A stretch of DNA of 64,000 bases from Rhizobium esperanzae (GTDB lineage Bacteria; Pseudomonadota; Alphaproteobacteria; Rhizobiales; Rhizobiaceae): contig NZ_MXPU01000018.1 in NCBI RefSeq assembly GCF_002204185.1, forward strand, positions 1 to 64,000, written 5' to 3'. The notes beneath the pieces were generated by a model. The model was not told where the DNA came from. It was given only the letters and a program-made list of their open reading frames with translations, and did not search any database. Position numbers and translations under genes: made by a program. Below are positions 18,266 through 27,406 of this stretch, piece after piece (the stretch's first letter is position 1; every line of letters begins with the position of its first letter).

Positions 18266-18787
18266 ATGTTCAAACGAATTCTCGGCGCAACCTTCATCGC
18301 GGCATTGATCGGCACGGTCTCGATCGCCGCCGACGCCAAGCCGACCGACCCTCAGATCGCCCACATCGCCTATACGGCGGGGCAGATCGACGTCACCGCC
18401 GCCGAGCAGGCGTTGAAGAAGAGCAAAAACGCAGAAGTCATCGAATTCGCCAAAACCATGGAGCGCGACCACAAGGCCGTCAACGACCAGGCGCTCGCCC
18501 TCGTTAAGAAGCTGAAGGTGACGCCTGAGGACAACAAGATCAGCCAGTCGCTCTCGACCCAGGCGAGCAAGGAACTGAAGACGCTTGATGCCCTCGACGG
18601 TGCAGCCTTCGACAAGGCCTACGTCGAAAACGAAGTCGCTTATCACAAGTCAGTCAACGATGCCCTTGCCAAGGTGCTGATCCCTTCGGCTCAGAACAAG
18701 GAACTGAAATCGCTGCTGGAAACGGGCTTGACCCTGTTCAAGCAACACCAGACGCATGCCGAGCATCTCGCTTCGATGATCAAGTAG
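18266..18787 (+). CDS. Exported DUF4142 ferritin-like protein
   Basis: A 173-residue protein with a signal peptide (MFKRILGATFIAALIGTVSIAADA). The mature helical domain is of DUF4142 type: IAHIAYTAGQIDVTAAEQAL, FAKTMERDHKAVNDQAL and FDKAYVENEVAYHKSVNDAL, with conserved His/Glu spacing typical of ferritin-like folds. AGGAG at 18254-18258 precedes ATG 18266; a longer frame starting at 17891 runs through DUF488 and is rejected. Such proteins are periplasmic, function unknown, often near stress-type sigma factors. A cupredoxin and an ECF sigma gene follow within 370 bases. Confidence 0.88.
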   Translation: MFKRILGATFIAALIGTVSIAADAKPTDPQIAHIAYTAGQIDVTAAEQALKKSKNAEVIEFAKTMERDHKAVNDQALALVKKLKVTPEDNKISQSLSTQASKELKTLDALDGAAFDKAYVENEVAYHKSVNDALAKVLIPSAQNKELKSLLETGLTLFKQHQTHAEHLASMIK

Positions 18788-18794
18788 GGTCGTG

Positions 18795-19115
18795 ATGCGA
18801 TTGCTGATGACATTGCCGCCGCTGTTGTTGGCGCTGCTCTGGGCAAGCAGCGGAGTCGCCTCAGCGGCGGAATATCAGGTCACCATCGCAGGCATGAAAT
18901 TCGGCGCACCGCCTGCCGAGCTGCATGTCGGCGATGTGATCGTCTGGCGAAACGATGATATATTCCGGCATACGGCGACGGCTCGCGACAAGAGCTTCGA
19001 CGTCGATCTGCCGCCAAAATCGGAGGCGCGGATGACGGTCGGCCGGGCGGGAGCGGTCGATTTCTATTGCCGCTTTCATCCCGCCATGACGGGCAAACTG
19101 GACGTCCGGCCGTAA
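18795..19115 (+). CDS. Exported small cupredoxin (amicyanin/plastocyanin-like)
   Basis: A 106-residue protein with a signal peptide ending near VASAAE and a single cupredoxin domain. The type-1 copper ligands are all visible: His in DIFRHTATARD and C-x2-H-x2-M in FYCRFHPAMTG. GDVIVWRNDD is the usual strand before the first ligand. It probably carries electrons or binds copper in the periplasm. The start (ATG 18795; GTG 18792 also possible) is 7 bases after the DUF4142 stop, so the two are co-transcribed. Confidence 0.9.
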   Translation: MRLLMTLPPLLLALLWASSGVASAAEYQVTIAGMKFGAPPAELHVGDVIVWRNDDIFRHTATARDKSFDVDLPPKSEARMTVGRAGAVDFYCRFHPAMTGKLDVRP

Positions 19116-19151
19116 GGCCGGGCTCCGATCCAAAGCAATGCGGAGATTTGC

Positions 19152-19862
19152 ATGACAGCCATTGCGGTTCCGGTCGCGCAACGCCGGCAGAATATATCAG
19201 CGCTCCCCGATGCCGAGCTCGTGTCCCTTGCAAAGCAGGGTGACGAGCCCGCCATCCGCGCCATTGTCCAGCGTCACAATCAGCGCCTGTTCCGCACCGC
19301 GCGCGCCGTCATCCGCAACGATTGGGAAGCGGAAGACGTCGTGCAGGCGGCCTATGTCAAGGCCTTCACCAATCTGGCGACATTCCGGGGCGAGGCCGAG
19401 CTTTCGACATGGCTGACCCGGATAACGCTTAACGAGGCGCTGGGCCGCGTGCGCGCACGAAAGAACACCACCGGGCTTGAGGAAATCGACATGCAGACGA
19501 CATCGCGGGGCGGCGAAGTCCTCCAGTTCCCCTCCTCGCTCTCCGCGACCGATCCGGAAAGCGAGCTGTCGCGAAGCCAGGCGCGGCATCTTCTCGAACA
19601 GGCCGTCGACGACCTTCCGGACGAATTTCGAGCCATCTTCGTGCTGCGCGAGGTCGAGGGCATGAGCACCGAGGAGGCCGCATCCTATCTCGGCATCAAG
19701 CCTGAAACCGCCAAGACCCGGCTGCATCGGGCGCGCAAGCTGATGCGCCAGTCGATCGAGAAACAGCTCTCCGGCGCATTCTCTGCGCTGTTTCCCTTCG
19801 ACGGCGCTCGTTGCGCCTCCATGGGCGATCGCGTCGTCGCAGCCCTTCGCCAGACATCGTGA
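19152..19862 (+). CDS. ECF RNA polymerase sigma factor
   Basis: A 236-residue group IV sigma factor. Region 2 is at residues ~22-95 (RHNQRLFRTARAVIRNDWEAEDVVQAAYVKAFTNLATFRGEAELSTWL), and region 4 at ~150-205 (LLEQAVDDLPDEFRAIFVLREVEGMSTEEAASYLGIKPETAKTRLHRARKLM). A C-terminal tail of about 30 residues contains FDGARCASMGDRVV; the tail Cys could be redox-active. It follows DUF4142 and cupredoxin genes at 36 bases. No anti-sigma gene is adjacent, so control may lie elsewhere or in the tail. A role in periplasmic/copper or oxidative stress is an inference. Confidence 0.9.
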   Translation: MTAIAVPVAQRRQNISALPDAELVSLAKQGDEPAIRAIVQRHNQRLFRTARAVIRNDWEAEDVVQAAYVKAFTNLATFRGEAELSTWLTRITLNEALGRVRARKNTTGLEEIDMQTTSRGGEVLQFPSSLSATDPESELSRSQARHLLEQAVDDLPDEFRAIFVLREVEGMSTEEAASYLGIKPETAKTRLHRARKLMRQSIEKQLSGAFSALFPFDGARCASMGDRVVAALRQTS

Positions 19863-20587
19863 CATCCGGCATCAGCACGCGCTTGCTTCGACGCTGCACC
19901 GCGAGGCAGGCAGGCCGTATGCCTTCTCGAAATCATCAGGCATTCCAGACGGCGGCGCTGACTGCCTCGACCTTGCCCGCGCCGACGGCGAGTTTCTGCC
20001 GTGCATGAGGCAAGGGCGGGACCGGTGAATTCCGCCGCCCGCTATCAACCTTCGATGATCAGATTGCTTAGCTCGCCGTTCAATCTATCGAGTTCATCCA
20101 ACACCTTCCGAATGTGCCTGAAGCATCTGATCGATGTCTGCAGCGCCGGACGGCTCACCTGTGGTCTGCGACTCGTTGGAGCCTATCGAGAGTTTGGAAA
20201 CTGAATTTGGAAAGGGAATGATTTCGGCAATTTGCATTTCATTATTTCATATTCTGGAGGACGGGAAACGCTCATGTCTCCGTATCCGATGGCTCAAGGG
20301 CTGCGGGCTGCTTCATCGCCGGTCAACCGGAACAGTTCGCCATGTATTTCAATGAGTTGCGTATTGTTCGTATGGCAGTAAACGCCGGATCGGCCTTAAC
20401 AAATCCTTAATTTCGCGCGTCTCGCACCTCACTTTGCGGCTTTGCTGTGCCAACCGGACAGAGCTGCGACAATCGGATAGCGCAACCGACGACTGCAGGC
20501 TCGGCTTGCCGACCGGGGCCGGGCCTGCGGAATCAGGAGGATGACTCGATCCGGCGCCGCCGCGATGAATAGTCGATGGACGGGCGC
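19863..20587. other. Gap with only a possible frameshifted small gene
   Basis: No clear gene in 725 bases between the ECF sigma stop and the GGDEF-EAL gene. On the minus strand, ATG 20237 opens a 47-codon frame (MQIAEIIPFPNS...) ending at 20094. A frame offset by one base continues with RKVLDELDRLNGELSNLIIEG to a stop at 20045. Removing one G near 20110 would join them into a protein of about 72 residues. No ribosome site is evident, so coding status is doubtful. Nothing else is recognised. Confidence 0.3.
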
Positions 20588-23152
20588 TCACCCGCGAGGC
20601 CACATCTCGTTGGGACTGGAGCCGCCCACCGGAGAGTGCCGCCGCAGGGCGATGATATCCGCTTTCGGCACTGCCTTGCTGTAAAGGAACCCTTGCGCCG
20701 AGCCGCATCCGTTTGCGGCGAGAAAGGCAGCCTGCTCGGCGGTTTCGACGCCTTCCGCCACGACATTCTGGCCGAGACAGCGCGCGATCGAGAGGATCGC
20801 CTTCACCAGTTCCTCATTGCGCCTGTCGGCGCTGTTGATGAAGGACCGGTCGATCTTCAGCGTGTCGATCGGAAAGCGCGCGAGGTAATTCAGCGCCGAA
20901 TAGCCGGTGCCGAAATCGTCGATGGCGATCGAAAATCCCATGCTGCGAAGTTCGGAGAGCGTCTGCAGCGTCTCGTCCTTCTGATCGAGGAGAAGGCTTT
21001 CGGTGATTTCGATTTCGATCCATTCGGCGCGGCAACCGGTCTCGCCGAGAATCTCGGCGATCGACTTTACCAGTCCGGCGGATTGGAATTGTTTGACCGA
21101 CAGGTTAATCGCCACCTTGTGCGGCGCCTGGCTGCCGGCATTCAATTCGACCGCGGCCTGGCAGGCCTCGCGCAGCACCCATCGCCCAAGCTCGACGATC
21201 AGTCCCGTATCTTCCGCGACCGGAATGAAGCGGTCGGGCGGGATCATGCCCATCTCGGCGTGGCGCCATCTCAGCAGGGCTTCGGATCCGACCATCGCGC
21301 CGCTGTCCAGAAGCACCTTCGGCTGGTAATGCAGTTCCAGCTCTCCGCGCTCGATCGCTCGGCGCAATTCCGATTCCAGCCGCATGCGTTCCTCGGCGTT
21401 CGCCGTCAGGTCCTTGGAATAGAAGCGAAAATTGTTTCGTCCCGAGCGCTTGGCGAGATACATCGCCGAATCCGCGTATTTCACCAGGTCATTGGCGTCG
21501 GCGCTGTCACCGGGATAGAGCGCAATGCCGACACTGCAGGAAATGAAGACCTCCTTGCCATCCAGCAGGAAGCCGTCCTTGAACTTCTCGAGAATGCTGC
21601 TGGCGATGCGGCCGAGATCATCGCCTTGCCTGAGATCCGGCAGCAGGATTGCGAACTCGTCGCCGCCAAGACGGGCGACGGTGTCGTAATCGCGCACACT
21701 CGCATTGAGGCGTGCGGCCGCCTGGCAGAGCAGCTCGTCGCCGACAGGATGGCCCATCGTGTCGTTGACCACCTTGAAATGGTCGATGTCGATCAGCATC
21801 ACGCCGGCGCGCTCGCCCCGCGATCCGGCCGAGGTGATCATCTGCCGCAGCCGATCGTTGAACAGCGACCGGTTCGGCAGCGCGGTCAAGGGGTCGTAGA
21901 AGGCCATCTGGTGGATCTTTTGGCGCGAGGCATTCAGCTCGGTCACGTCACGCGCCACGCCAAGAACCCCGACGACCTCTCCCGCCGCATCCATGACCGG
22001 CACCTTGCGTGTTTCAAGAAGAATGGATTGGCCATTCTCCTGCGAAACCACCCACTCCTCATCGCTGAGGATGCACTCGCCGGCCCTGATCGCCGCCTTG
22101 TCCGACTCCCGAAAAAACCGAGCCCTTTCGATATCGAAGAGGTCGAAATCCGTCTTCCCGACAACCTCGGCTTCCGCCAATCCGGTCAGCCGCTCGAAGG
22201 TGTGGTTGCACAGGAGATAGAACCCATCCATGTCCTTGACCCAGATCATGTCGGGCATGGTTTGAAGCACGCTGAGCAACTGCGTCCGCACGGAATTGAT
22301 GGCGTCTTCAGCCTGTTTTCGCTCGGTGATATCTCGCGAGAATGCCAGGAGCGTGGTGGCAGCGATCGGATCGGCGCTCGGTCGTCTCGCCACGGAAAGC
22401 TCGAACCACCGCGTTTCGCCGTTCGGCAGGGCGATGCAGATGCATCGGCCGTAGGCAACGCCCTCCTGGCCAGCGGTGCGAAGAGCCTCCATCGCGATGG
22501 CTGCCTGATCGGGCGCAAGAATCTCGTTGACCGTCTTGCCGAGCAGCATCTCCTTCTGCTGAGCCAGCAGTTCCGGGCTTCTTGTCCAGACCTGGAGATA
22601 GCGGCCGTCCTCATCCATCTCGAAAAGAACATCCGGGATGGCGATGAGGATACCTTCCGCGAATTCAAGCGCCTTCTTGAGTTCCTGCTCCGCCTGCTTG
22701 TGCTCGGTAATATCGACAACGGCGCCGATCAGGCCGGCCGGAGCGCCGTTTTCCCCTGGCAACACCGCCTTGTTGAAAACGACATTCCGCACCGCACCGT
22801 TCGCGGTCAGCATCTTTCGTTCGGAACGCTGAGCTCCACCTCTTTCGCAGAGCGCGTCATTATCGAAGAAATGGAGTTCAGCCAGGTGTTTCGAACTGAG
22901 ATCGAAATCGGTTTTCCCGATGATCTCTTCGCGTCGGTAGCCGCAAAAATCTTCGAAAGCCTTGTTGCAGCCGAGATAGTGGCCAAGTGGGTTCTTGTAA
23001 AAAAGCGGAAGGGGGAATGGCCCCAGCAAAGCCTCGAGAAGCGCTTCCCGGTCAATTGCAACGTACTGATCTTGCATTCCTTTTCCCTGGCCCTCTCCAT
23101 CTTGCATAAGACTGACGGGCTGCCGAGGCGACTGGAACGAGGACTTCGTCAT
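20588..23152 (-). CDS. Triple-PAS GGDEF-EAL c-di-GMP protein
   Basis: An 854-residue cytoplasmic protein without membrane segments. Three PAS domains come first (PLPLFYKNPLGHYLGCNKAFEDFCG; IPDVLFEMDEDGRYLQVW; MPDMIWVKDMDGFYLLCNHTFERL), each followed by a PAC-like ending such as VDITEHKQAE. A GGDEF domain with intact LGGDEF and an EAL domain (GSEALLRWRH, EITESLLL, IDDFGTGYSALNYL, VVAEGVET) follow. Both catalytic motifs look intact, so it may switch between synthesis and hydrolysis. ATG 23152 is chosen over a TTG at 23176. It is isolated, with no partner gene. Confidence 0.9.
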   Translation of the reverse strand: MTKSSFQSPRQPVSLMQDGEGQGKGMQDQYVAIDREALLEALLGPFPLPLFYKNPLGHYLGCNKAFEDFCGYRREEIIGKTDFDLSSKHLAELHFFDNDALCERGGAQRSERKMLTANGAVRNVVFNKAVLPGENGAPAGLIGAVVDITEHKQAEQELKKALEFAEGILIAIPDVLFEMDEDGRYLQVWTRSPELLAQQKEMLLGKTVNEILAPDQAAIAMEALRTAGQEGVAYGRCICIALPNGETRWFELSVARRPSADPIAATTLLAFSRDITERKQAEDAINSVRTQLLSVLQTMPDMIWVKDMDGFYLLCNHTFERLTGLAEAEVVGKTDFDLFDIERARFFRESDKAAIRAGECILSDEEWVVSQENGQSILLETRKVPVMDAAGEVVGVLGVARDVTELNASRQKIHQMAFYDPLTALPNRSLFNDRLRQMITSAGSRGERAGVMLIDIDHFKVVNDTMGHPVGDELLCQAAARLNASVRDYDTVARLGGDEFAILLPDLRQGDDLGRIASSILEKFKDGFLLDGKEVFISCSVGIALYPGDSADANDLVKYADSAMYLAKRSGRNNFRFYSKDLTANAEERMRLESELRRAIERGELELHYQPKVLLDSGAMVGSEALLRWRHAEMGMIPPDRFIPVAEDTGLIVELGRWVLREACQAAVELNAGSQAPHKVAINLSVKQFQSAGLVKSIAEILGETGCRAEWIEIEITESLLLDQKDETLQTLSELRSMGFSIAIDDFGTGYSALNYLARFPIDTLKIDRSFINSADRRNEELVKAILSIARCLGQNVVAEGVETAEQAAFLAANGCGSAQGFLYSKAVPKADIIALRRHSPVGGSSPNEMWPRG

Positions 23153-23398
23153 GCGTTTACTCACTATGAGTAACAACCGGATATCTCATCCACCGGCTGC
23201 GTGTTCTTCCAAGAAAGCCGCCCAAGTCATTTGAGGGGCGCGGATCCGCTACATCAAGCACGTCGCTCGACCCGGAACACTGCGGTCAGAAAATTAAGAG
23301 ATCGCTCCGCCTGCGGCGGCGCTGCAATTTTCAGCGCGCGATACGGATCATCCCAGCGCAAAGTGGATAGCTTTGTCGGCAAAATCCCGCCCGCTCGG

Positions 23399-23720
23399 TG
23401 CCGCAGTCCTGGGACGAGATCGTCGAGGCCGCCAAAAGGAACAAGGCTGCAGGACGCGTGCCCGCGCTCGGCGGTGCGCGATGGGAGGTGTCTCTCATCT
23501 TCAACGACATGTCTATCAGAAGTCCGGACTCGACAGTTGCGGCAAGCTCGGACTGGAGATGATCAAGGCCACGAAGGGTGAAGTCAGTGCTCAATCCCAA
23601 GCCATGCCGACCCAGATGTCGGAAGGCTGGATTGCCGTGGTGGGAGACTTTTTCAACAACAGGAACATGTCTTCGCAAGAGGTTCAAAGACGCTTGCACG
23701 ATCTGCTGATGCAGCGCTGA
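23399..23720 (+). pseudogene. Remnant of a sugar ABC transporter substrate-binding protein
   Basis: Two pieces of a carbohydrate-binding periplasmic protein survive. From 23399 one frame reads VPQSWDEIVEAAKRNKAAGRVPALGG-x-RWEVSLIFN, the mid-protein segment of this family. After about 23510 another frame reads GKLGLEMIKATKGEVSAQSQAMPTQMSEGW and DFFNNRNMSSQEVQRRL, the usual C-terminal end. Roughly 150 residues between them, and everything before VPQSW, are missing. No permease or ATPase gene accompanies it. Confidence 0.6.
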
Positions 23721-23904
23721 GAGAGGCTCACTCCGCACACGCGACAGCGCAGCGAATATCCATAATTCGCAACCATGTCCAATAAGCGCAACAAACGGTA
23801 TGTCGGCAGAGCATCTTCTATCGGAAATTGGGAATTTAACAAACCCTCAAGTTTTCTAGCTACATCTTGCTTTTGCTATTTTTTCTCTTGCATCACGGTG
23901 TGTT

Positions 23905-25269
23905 TTGCAGTCGGCTTTTTCATACTCACTTGCTCGAATTACGAGCGCCCTCCGCAGTCTCGGAAGGGACAGGGGCGGCAACGTCGCGATCGTCGTCGCC
24001 CTCAGCCTCGTTCCGATGCTCGTCGCAGTCGGTGCGAGCTTCGACTATATCCGCAGCTACAATGTCCGGCAGAGGATGCAGAGCGACCTTGACGCGGCCC
24101 TGATCGCAGCGGTCAAGCAGATCAACAACACCGAGGATACCGACGCTCTCAAAGAGAAGGTTGCCGACTGGTTCCACGCACAGGTGGACAATAGCTACAC
24201 ACTTGGCGATATCGACATCGACACCGTGAACCACAACATCACGGCGACGGCGAACGGCACCGTTCCGACGACATTCATGAAGATCGCCAATATCGAGACC
24301 GTTCCCGTCAGCGTGGCAAGCGCCGTCAAGGGCCCTGCCACGTCCTATCTCAATGTCTATATCGTCATCGACACATCGCCGTCGATGCTGCTGGCGGCAA
24401 CGACGTCCGGCCAGTCAACCATGTATTCCGGTATCGGATGCCAGTTCGCCTGCCACACGGGTGATGCGCACACTGTCGGAAAGACGAAATACGCCAACAA
24501 CTACGCGTACAGCACGGCAAAGAAGATAAAGCTGCGCGCCGACGTAGCTGGCGACGCCGTCCGTGAAGTGCTCGACATGATCGACGAATCCGACGAGAAT
24601 CATGAACGGATCAAAGTCGGATTATACAGCCTGGGAGATACGCTTTCGGAGGTTCTCGCCCCCACGCTGAGCACGGATACGGCGCGCACCCGCCTCGCGG
24701 ACAGCAGCTACGGCCTCACCAGCGCGACCTCGAAGGCCGCCACCTATTTCGACGTTTCCCTTGCGACCCTCAAACAGAAAGTCGGTGCCGGAGGAGACGG
24801 AACCTCCTCGGGCTCGCCGCTCAAGCTGGTTCTCCTGCTGACGGACGGCGTTCAGTCGAAGCGCGAATGGGTGACCGACGGAGTAGTATGGTCGAGCGGG
24901 AAAGCGATCTCCGGCTCGTATTGGAACAAGGTGGCGCCGCTCAACCCCGATTGGTGCGGCTATCTGAAAAATCAATCCAATACGATGGCCGTGCTTTATA
25001 CCGAATATCTGCCGATCACCACGGACTGGGGCTATAACGCAACCGTCGGCTCGACCATGGCGAGCGCCAATTGGAAGAGTACCTGGGGCGGCACCATGGA
25101 CAGCGGCGTGTCGACCAGCATTACGAGACGCGATTATATTCCCTACGCGCTTGCCGACTGCGCATCGTCGAAGAGCCTGTTCATATCGGCATCGTCGTCG
25201 ACGGAAATCACAGCAGGCCTGTCGACGCTCTTCACTCAATATCTCTCTTCCGTCCGGCTGACCCAATGA
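23905..25269 (+). CDS. TadG-like pilus-associated protein with von Willebrand A domain
   Basis: A 454-residue protein. The N-terminal basic segment and hydrophobic helix (RDRGGNVAIVVALSLVPMLVAVGASFDYIRSYNVRQRMQSDLDAALIAA) are the TadE/TadG pseudopilin-like anchor. A vWA domain follows, with YIVIDTSPSM (a DxSxS-like metal site with Pro) and VLLLTDGVQSK. The protein should be anchored in the inner membrane with the vWA domain in the periplasm. It is followed by two TadE-type genes in one operon (4-base overlap). No tadA/cpaF ATPase or pilin gene is in view, so this is a detached minor-pseudopilin set. Confidence 0.85.
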   Translation: MQSAFSYSLARITSALRSLGRDRGGNVAIVVALSLVPMLVAVGASFDYIRSYNVRQRMQSDLDAALIAAVKQINNTEDTDALKEKVADWFHAQVDNSYTLGDIDIDTVNHNITATANGTVPTTFMKIANIETVPVSVASAVKGPATSYLNVYIVIDTSPSMLLAATTSGQSTMYSGIGCQFACHTGDAHTVGKTKYANNYAYSTAKKIKLRADVAGDAVREVLDMIDESDENHERIKVGLYSLGDTLSEVLAPTLSTDTARTRLADSSYGLTSATSKAATYFDVSLATLKQKVGAGGDGTSSGSPLKLVLLLTDGVQSKREWVTDGVVWSSGKAISGSYWNKVAPLNPDWCGYLKNQSNTMAVLYTEYLPITTDWGYNATVGSTMASANWKSTWGGTMDSGVSTSITRRDYIPYALADCASSKSLFISASSSTEITAGLSTLFTQYLSSVRLTQ

Positions 25270-25796
25270 CCGCACGAAACCGCTTTGCACTGCTTCGCCG
25301 CCTGCTCGGCGATCGCAAGGGGGTGGCTGCGATCGAATTTGCGATCCTGGCCCTGCCGCTCTTCATCATGATCTTCGGCATCATCGAAGTGTCATTGATG
25401 TTCTTCGTCAACTCCTCGCTGGACGCTTCCGTTCATAAAATCTCCCGGATGATCCGCACCGGCGAGGTGGCGTCATCGAACATCACACTGGCCACTTTCA
25501 AGAGCAAAATTTGCGACGACATGCTTCTGTCCTTCAGTTGCTCCAGCGGTCTCGTCGTCAAAGTCAACGTGCTTTCCGACCTGTCGTCCGCCACCGGCGC
25601 CGATCCGATCGACAACAGCGGCAATCTCGCCGTCACCGAGACTTTTGATATCGGCAAGGGCAGCGATTACATTCTGGTGCAGGCGTTTCTGCCTTGGGAA
25701 GCTTCCGTCAATTTCTTCAGCCTGTCGAGCGCCAAGCTTTCGGACGGCCGCTATCTCCTTGGGTCCTCCGCTCTGTTTCGTAATGAGCCCTTCTGA
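25266..25796 (+). CDS. TadE-like pseudopilin
   Basis: A 176-residue protein. The N-terminus RRLLGDRKGVAAIEFAILALPLFIMIFGIIEVSLMFF is the TadE motif: G-x4-E-F followed by a long hydrophobic helix, cut by a prepilin peptidase in known systems. The remainder is a small periplasmic domain with two Cys (KICDDMLLSFSCSS). ATG 25266 overlaps the TadG-like stop by 4 bases; the longer frame from 25071 overlaps that gene and is rejected. Confidence 0.85.
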   Translation: MTARNRFALLRRLLGDRKGVAAIEFAILALPLFIMIFGIIEVSLMFFVNSSLDASVHKISRMIRTGEVASSNITLATFKSKICDDMLLSFSCSSGLVVKVNVLSDLSSATGADPIDNSGNLAVTETFDIGKGSDYILVQAFLPWEASVNFFSLSSAKLSDGRYLLGSSALFRNEPF

Positions 25797-25797
25797 C

Positions 25798-26382
25798 ATG
25801 ATCACGAAACGGAACCTCGCCCTTCTCAGCCTCACCCGGTCCTGCATCGTTCACCTCGCATGCGACCGCACGGCCGCTTCGGGCGTGGAATTCGCACTGG
25901 TGCTGCCGATCCTGATCGTGTTGCTGTTCGGCACCGTCGATCTCGGCCATGCCCTCACCGTCAGCCGCAAAATAGACGAGATCGCTTCCAGTACAGGCGA
26001 CATGATCGCGCAGCAGAGCACCTGGACGAAGACCGACGTCACCAAGCTTCTTTCCGGCGCGAGCTTCATCCTGCAGCCCTATGAGACCACTGGGCTGACA
26101 ATCACGGTCACGGTCAACGATATCGACAACAGCGGCAAAGCGACGGTCAACTGGTCCGCCGCGTTCAACACCACGTCGCTCGCTTCTGGCACGGCAAGCG
26201 CGATCGACATACCGGCGAAGATCCAGGAGACCGGCGTCCAGGTGGTGCTGACGCGGGTACAATACACATTGACGACACCGGTGTCGGCGTTTTTCTCGAA
26301 CTTCACCGGACAGAACGGCTACAGCTTCGACCACCATTTCTTCAATCGCCCACGCGTGAGCGACACGATCAGTTACAACTAG
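25798..26382 (+). CDS. TadE-like pseudopilin, second copy
   Basis: A 194-residue protein with the same design as the preceding gene: CDRTAASGVEFALVLPILIVLLFGTVDLGHALTVSRKIDEI, where G-V-E-F precedes the hydrophobic helix, then a beta-rich periplasmic domain. It starts one base after the previous stop; ATG 25783, inside that gene, is an alternative start. Together the three genes likely encode minor structural or assembly parts of a Flp/Tad-type surface structure. Confidence 0.83.
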   Translation: MITKRNLALLSLTRSCIVHLACDRTAASGVEFALVLPILIVLLFGTVDLGHALTVSRKIDEIASSTGDMIAQQSTWTKTDVTKLLSGASFILQPYETTGLTITVTVNDIDNSGKATVNWSAAFNTTSLASGTASAIDIPAKIQETGVQVVLTRVQYTLTTPVSAFFSNFTGQNGYSFDHHFFNRPRVSDTISYN

Positions 26383-26459
26383 TGCATATGCGCGAGTCGC
26401 TTCAGAGGCGATCCAGCGCTTGGCCCTGTCGCAGGCCAATTACCCGAGATCGAGCCGGC

Positions 26460-27299
26460 TCACCCGGCGACCTTGACGATGCCGTAGGGATTGAACTTGA
26501 ACTCGTCCATTTCATAGGTTGAATCGAAGGAGAGGCTTGCGCCCCGCGCCTTGAGCGTCCGATCGAGACCCTGCTTGCCGATCTCGTCGGCAACTGCATC
26601 GATGATGGCGACGACCTGCCTTTCGCTGCCCGCCGTCTCCGGCACATAGACCTCCGGCAGCCCCACGAGATGGAAGCCGACGCTTTCCAGATAACCGCGC
26701 GCCGAGAGCGGCCGCTTTGCGAAGGCCAGACGACCGACGCGCTGCTGGGCGAGCGGATCACCGGCGTTCTGCGCTTCGACGCCTTGGCCGATCAGCTCTC
26801 TCCATCGATCCAATCCATGTGCGATGCCGGCGCTTTCGCCCTTGACGGCAACCGCTCCCGCCTCGATCAACCGCTCGACGAGGCGCAGGGCCGTCATCGA
26901 CACCTCGACGGTGTCTGCTCGCGCCATGCTCGGCCCGAGGACATAGAGGACGGATTGATGATCGGCGACGGCTTTCTCGTCCGCCTCGTTCCATGCATCG
27001 GGTTCGACCCGGTCCCAGCAGACATCGAATGACCGGCTCATGCGGTCATCCGGCTCTGCCTGCGAATAATCCTCATCGACGCTGAACCCGGTGGCGAAAT
27101 CACGGATCGCTTGGGCTGCCGCTACGGACAAGCGGCTGAGGTCGCGATCCCTCCCGAGAAAACAGAGGACATGCCGGGGCGTCACCGACGACGCCTCCTC
27201 CTGGGTGATCGTTTCCGGGCTGGCTTGCGCAGCGAAAGACGGTTTCCAGCCGATCATGGCCCATAGGGACCCCAACAGCGCGCGACGCAGGATATGCAA
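26460..27299 (-). CDS. Hypothetical exported protein
   Basis: A 279-residue protein starting MHILRRALLGSLWAMIGWKPSFAAQ, a plausible signal peptide. The body (VLCFLGRDRDLSRLSVAAAQAIRDFATGFSVDEDYSQAEPDDRM; VLYVLGPSMARADTVEVSMTALRLVERLIEAGAVAVKGESAG) has no motif I can name. It resembles proteins of unknown function that contain a repeated beta-alpha unit. It is convergent with the TadE genes and upstream of the racemase locus on the same strand, with no obvious partner. Confidence 0.6.
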   Translation of the reverse strand: MHILRRALLGSLWAMIGWKPSFAAQASPETITQEEASSVTPRHVLCFLGRDRDLSRLSVAAAQAIRDFATGFSVDEDYSQAEPDDRMSRSFDVCWDRVEPDAWNEADEKAVADHQSVLYVLGPSMARADTVEVSMTALRLVERLIEAGAVAVKGESAGIAHGLDRWRELIGQGVEAQNAGDPLAQQRVGRLAFAKRPLSARGYLESVGFHLVGLPEVYVPETAGSERQVVAIIDAVADEIGKQGLDRTLKARGASLSFDSTYEMDEFKFNPYGIVKVAG

Positions 27300-27406
27300 G
27301 AGCGATGCCTCCGTTCGGTCGAATCTTTACAGCTTGCGCTTGTAAACACATGACGTCCGAAACGAAAGCGGGATCATCGCCCAGGCGATGCGTCGCGCCC
27401 CTTAGC

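Noticed and set aside
20576-23173. Long open frame (865 codons) on the plus strand opposite the GGDEF-EAL gene
   Set aside because: It mirrors the codon structure of the real gene on the other strand, has biased Arg/Gly/His composition and no domain; the minus strand encodes clear PAS, GGDEF and EAL motifs.
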